Below, in pieces: positions 62,951 through 64,000 of a DNA stretch of 64,000 bases; position 1 is the stretch's first letter; each line of letters starts with the position of its first letter. The position numbers were made by a program, and so were the translations under genes. This stretch comes from Amphiura filiformis (lineage: Eukaryota; Echinodermata; Ophiuroidea; Amphilepidida; Amphiuridae): positions 38,710,965-38,774,964 of the forward strand of contig NC_092628.1 of NCBI RefSeq assembly GCF_039555335.1. Reading direction: 5' to 3'. The notes beneath the pieces are model-generated. The model was not told the DNA's origin and searched no databases. It worked only from the letters and a program-made list of their open reading frames with translations.

Positions 62951-64000
62951 GTAAGTCGGTTTAATTATTTATAGGCCTACAACTTTGACATTTAGAATAT
63001 AGATCAGACTGCAGTTTGTAAAAAAATGGCCAAACTATTATACCGGTAATTAATATGCTTATCAACTCAAAGATTAAAGAAAAATCTTATAAATCTTATA
63101 AATCTTAAATATGATTAGAATAATAGTGAACATTAAGTGAGATTTGGCAATTCGTGCATTTAAATGATGAAAACTTAGAACGTTGAACTAATGTGCTATC
63201 TTCTGAAGATAGCAGACGAAAAGCAGACCGCGCGAGGGCTTCACATATCACAAGCTGTATTTAACAGGGAGACGCGCTGTTTATAAGAAACTTCAAAATT
63301 CGTACCAAACTTAGCTGAAATGAGGACAGAAAACTCACTGTTTATGCGTTTTCTAACCGCTCTGCTTTAATATTATTACGATGTGGAAAGAAAGGTTTGA
63401 GTGAGTAAATTTTAATTCGGGACAAAGAATTAATGTGTCATTGTTTGGAATTTGTTGCTTTCACCTCGATAATTTCAGAAATGCAAATCACGAAATTGCA
63501 ATGCAATTCCAATGGCAATGACCAATGTTATTTAGATTCGATTGCATGGTTGATTGTCATCCCACAGTAACTAGCTGCAAATGTGTTTAGGTCACAAACA
63601 TATTGCATAAACATGATGTGATACATGGGATATGATGATATAAATAAATAAACATCAAGGCCTGAATTTGCATTTAAAACATTTTTAAGTACCAGTATTT
63701 CTGGCTCGAGTGACTGATTTAATATTATAAACTATATGGCTATGCTTTTGTGGCTATGTACTAATCAAACCATAGCCATTGCGGACTTGAGAGTTACTAC
63801 CAGAAAAAAGTTGAAACTTGCCGACACAAGCATGACGTGCAAAAAAAATTAGGTTTAATACTATCACCTATTAATTAAACCATAAACAAAAATAGGGCCA
63901 ATGTTTCTCCAGCACCCCAGCTAGGAGCGGCCTGGGTTTGCCACTGGCTTAGGTACCTTACGGTACGGTAGTCAAGCTCAACCCGAAAGTACTGAAATTC
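62951..64000. other. Intron after EGF4, to window edge
   Basis: AT-rich, no exon or repeat recognised. Confidence 0.5.

Noticed and set aside
1-64000. CRISPR arrays, prokaryotic defence genes, or an operon-like system
   Set aside because: Repeats are dispersed inverted elements and microsatellites, and genes are spliced; nothing resembles a spacer array or operon.

Overview
This is a window of animal nuclear DNA: small, phase-consistent coding exons with GT/AG borders lie in a very large excess of AT-rich intronic and intergenic sequence, and there are no operons or long open frames. The gene content (a TMEM220 homologue, a Reeler-plus-EGF secreted protein, an LRR protein) and the dense load of short non-autonomous DNA transposons suggest a marine invertebrate, probably a non-vertebrate deuterostome such as an echinoderm or hemichordate. 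That placement is inference. Three genes can be assembled from the sequence by splicing.

Layout. (1) 318-5597, plus strand: the last five exons of a leucine-rich-repeat protein whose start lies left of the window. (2) 10429-17452, minus strand, convergent with gene 1: a complete six-exon TMEM220 homologue of 170 residues, including a 30-nt exon. (3) 24450 to beyond the right edge, plus strand: a secreted protein with signal peptide, one Reeler domain split over three exons, then EGF-like domains each on its own phase 1-1 exon. The first intron is about 15 kb.

The most important structural observation is that about 12.5 kb occurs twice, at 35681-48119 and 48320-about 60861, on either side of a run of exactly 200 Ns. 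The copies share introns, transposons and microsatellites; they differ by scattered substitutions and indels, only synonymous changes in the exons, and one clean hAT-type insertion with an intact empty site in the other copy. This is what two unmerged haplotype contigs with overlapping ends look like. The duplicated Reeler and EGF exons should probably be counted once.

The rest is mostly transposon-derived. At least a dozen inverted-repeat element families are visible, several with target-site duplications: three TTAA families (one with T2/Kolobok-like ends), TA families, 8-bp hAT families, a 5-bp family and a TTA (PIF/Harbinger-like) element. There is a decayed LINE 3' end at 34700-35680, a tRNA-like segment inside a 1-kb element, and several microsatellites. 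Three signals are not explained by these classes: a cluster of TATTCGTAGGTAA motifs in both orientations in a TMEM220 intron, strong enrichment of the palindrome TAGGCCTA from 19.8 kb rightward, and a nearly perfect 57-bp-arm hairpin near 61.4 kb. I see no CRISPR array, no prokaryotic system and no complete autonomous transposon. I do not think the window holds a new multi-gene system.
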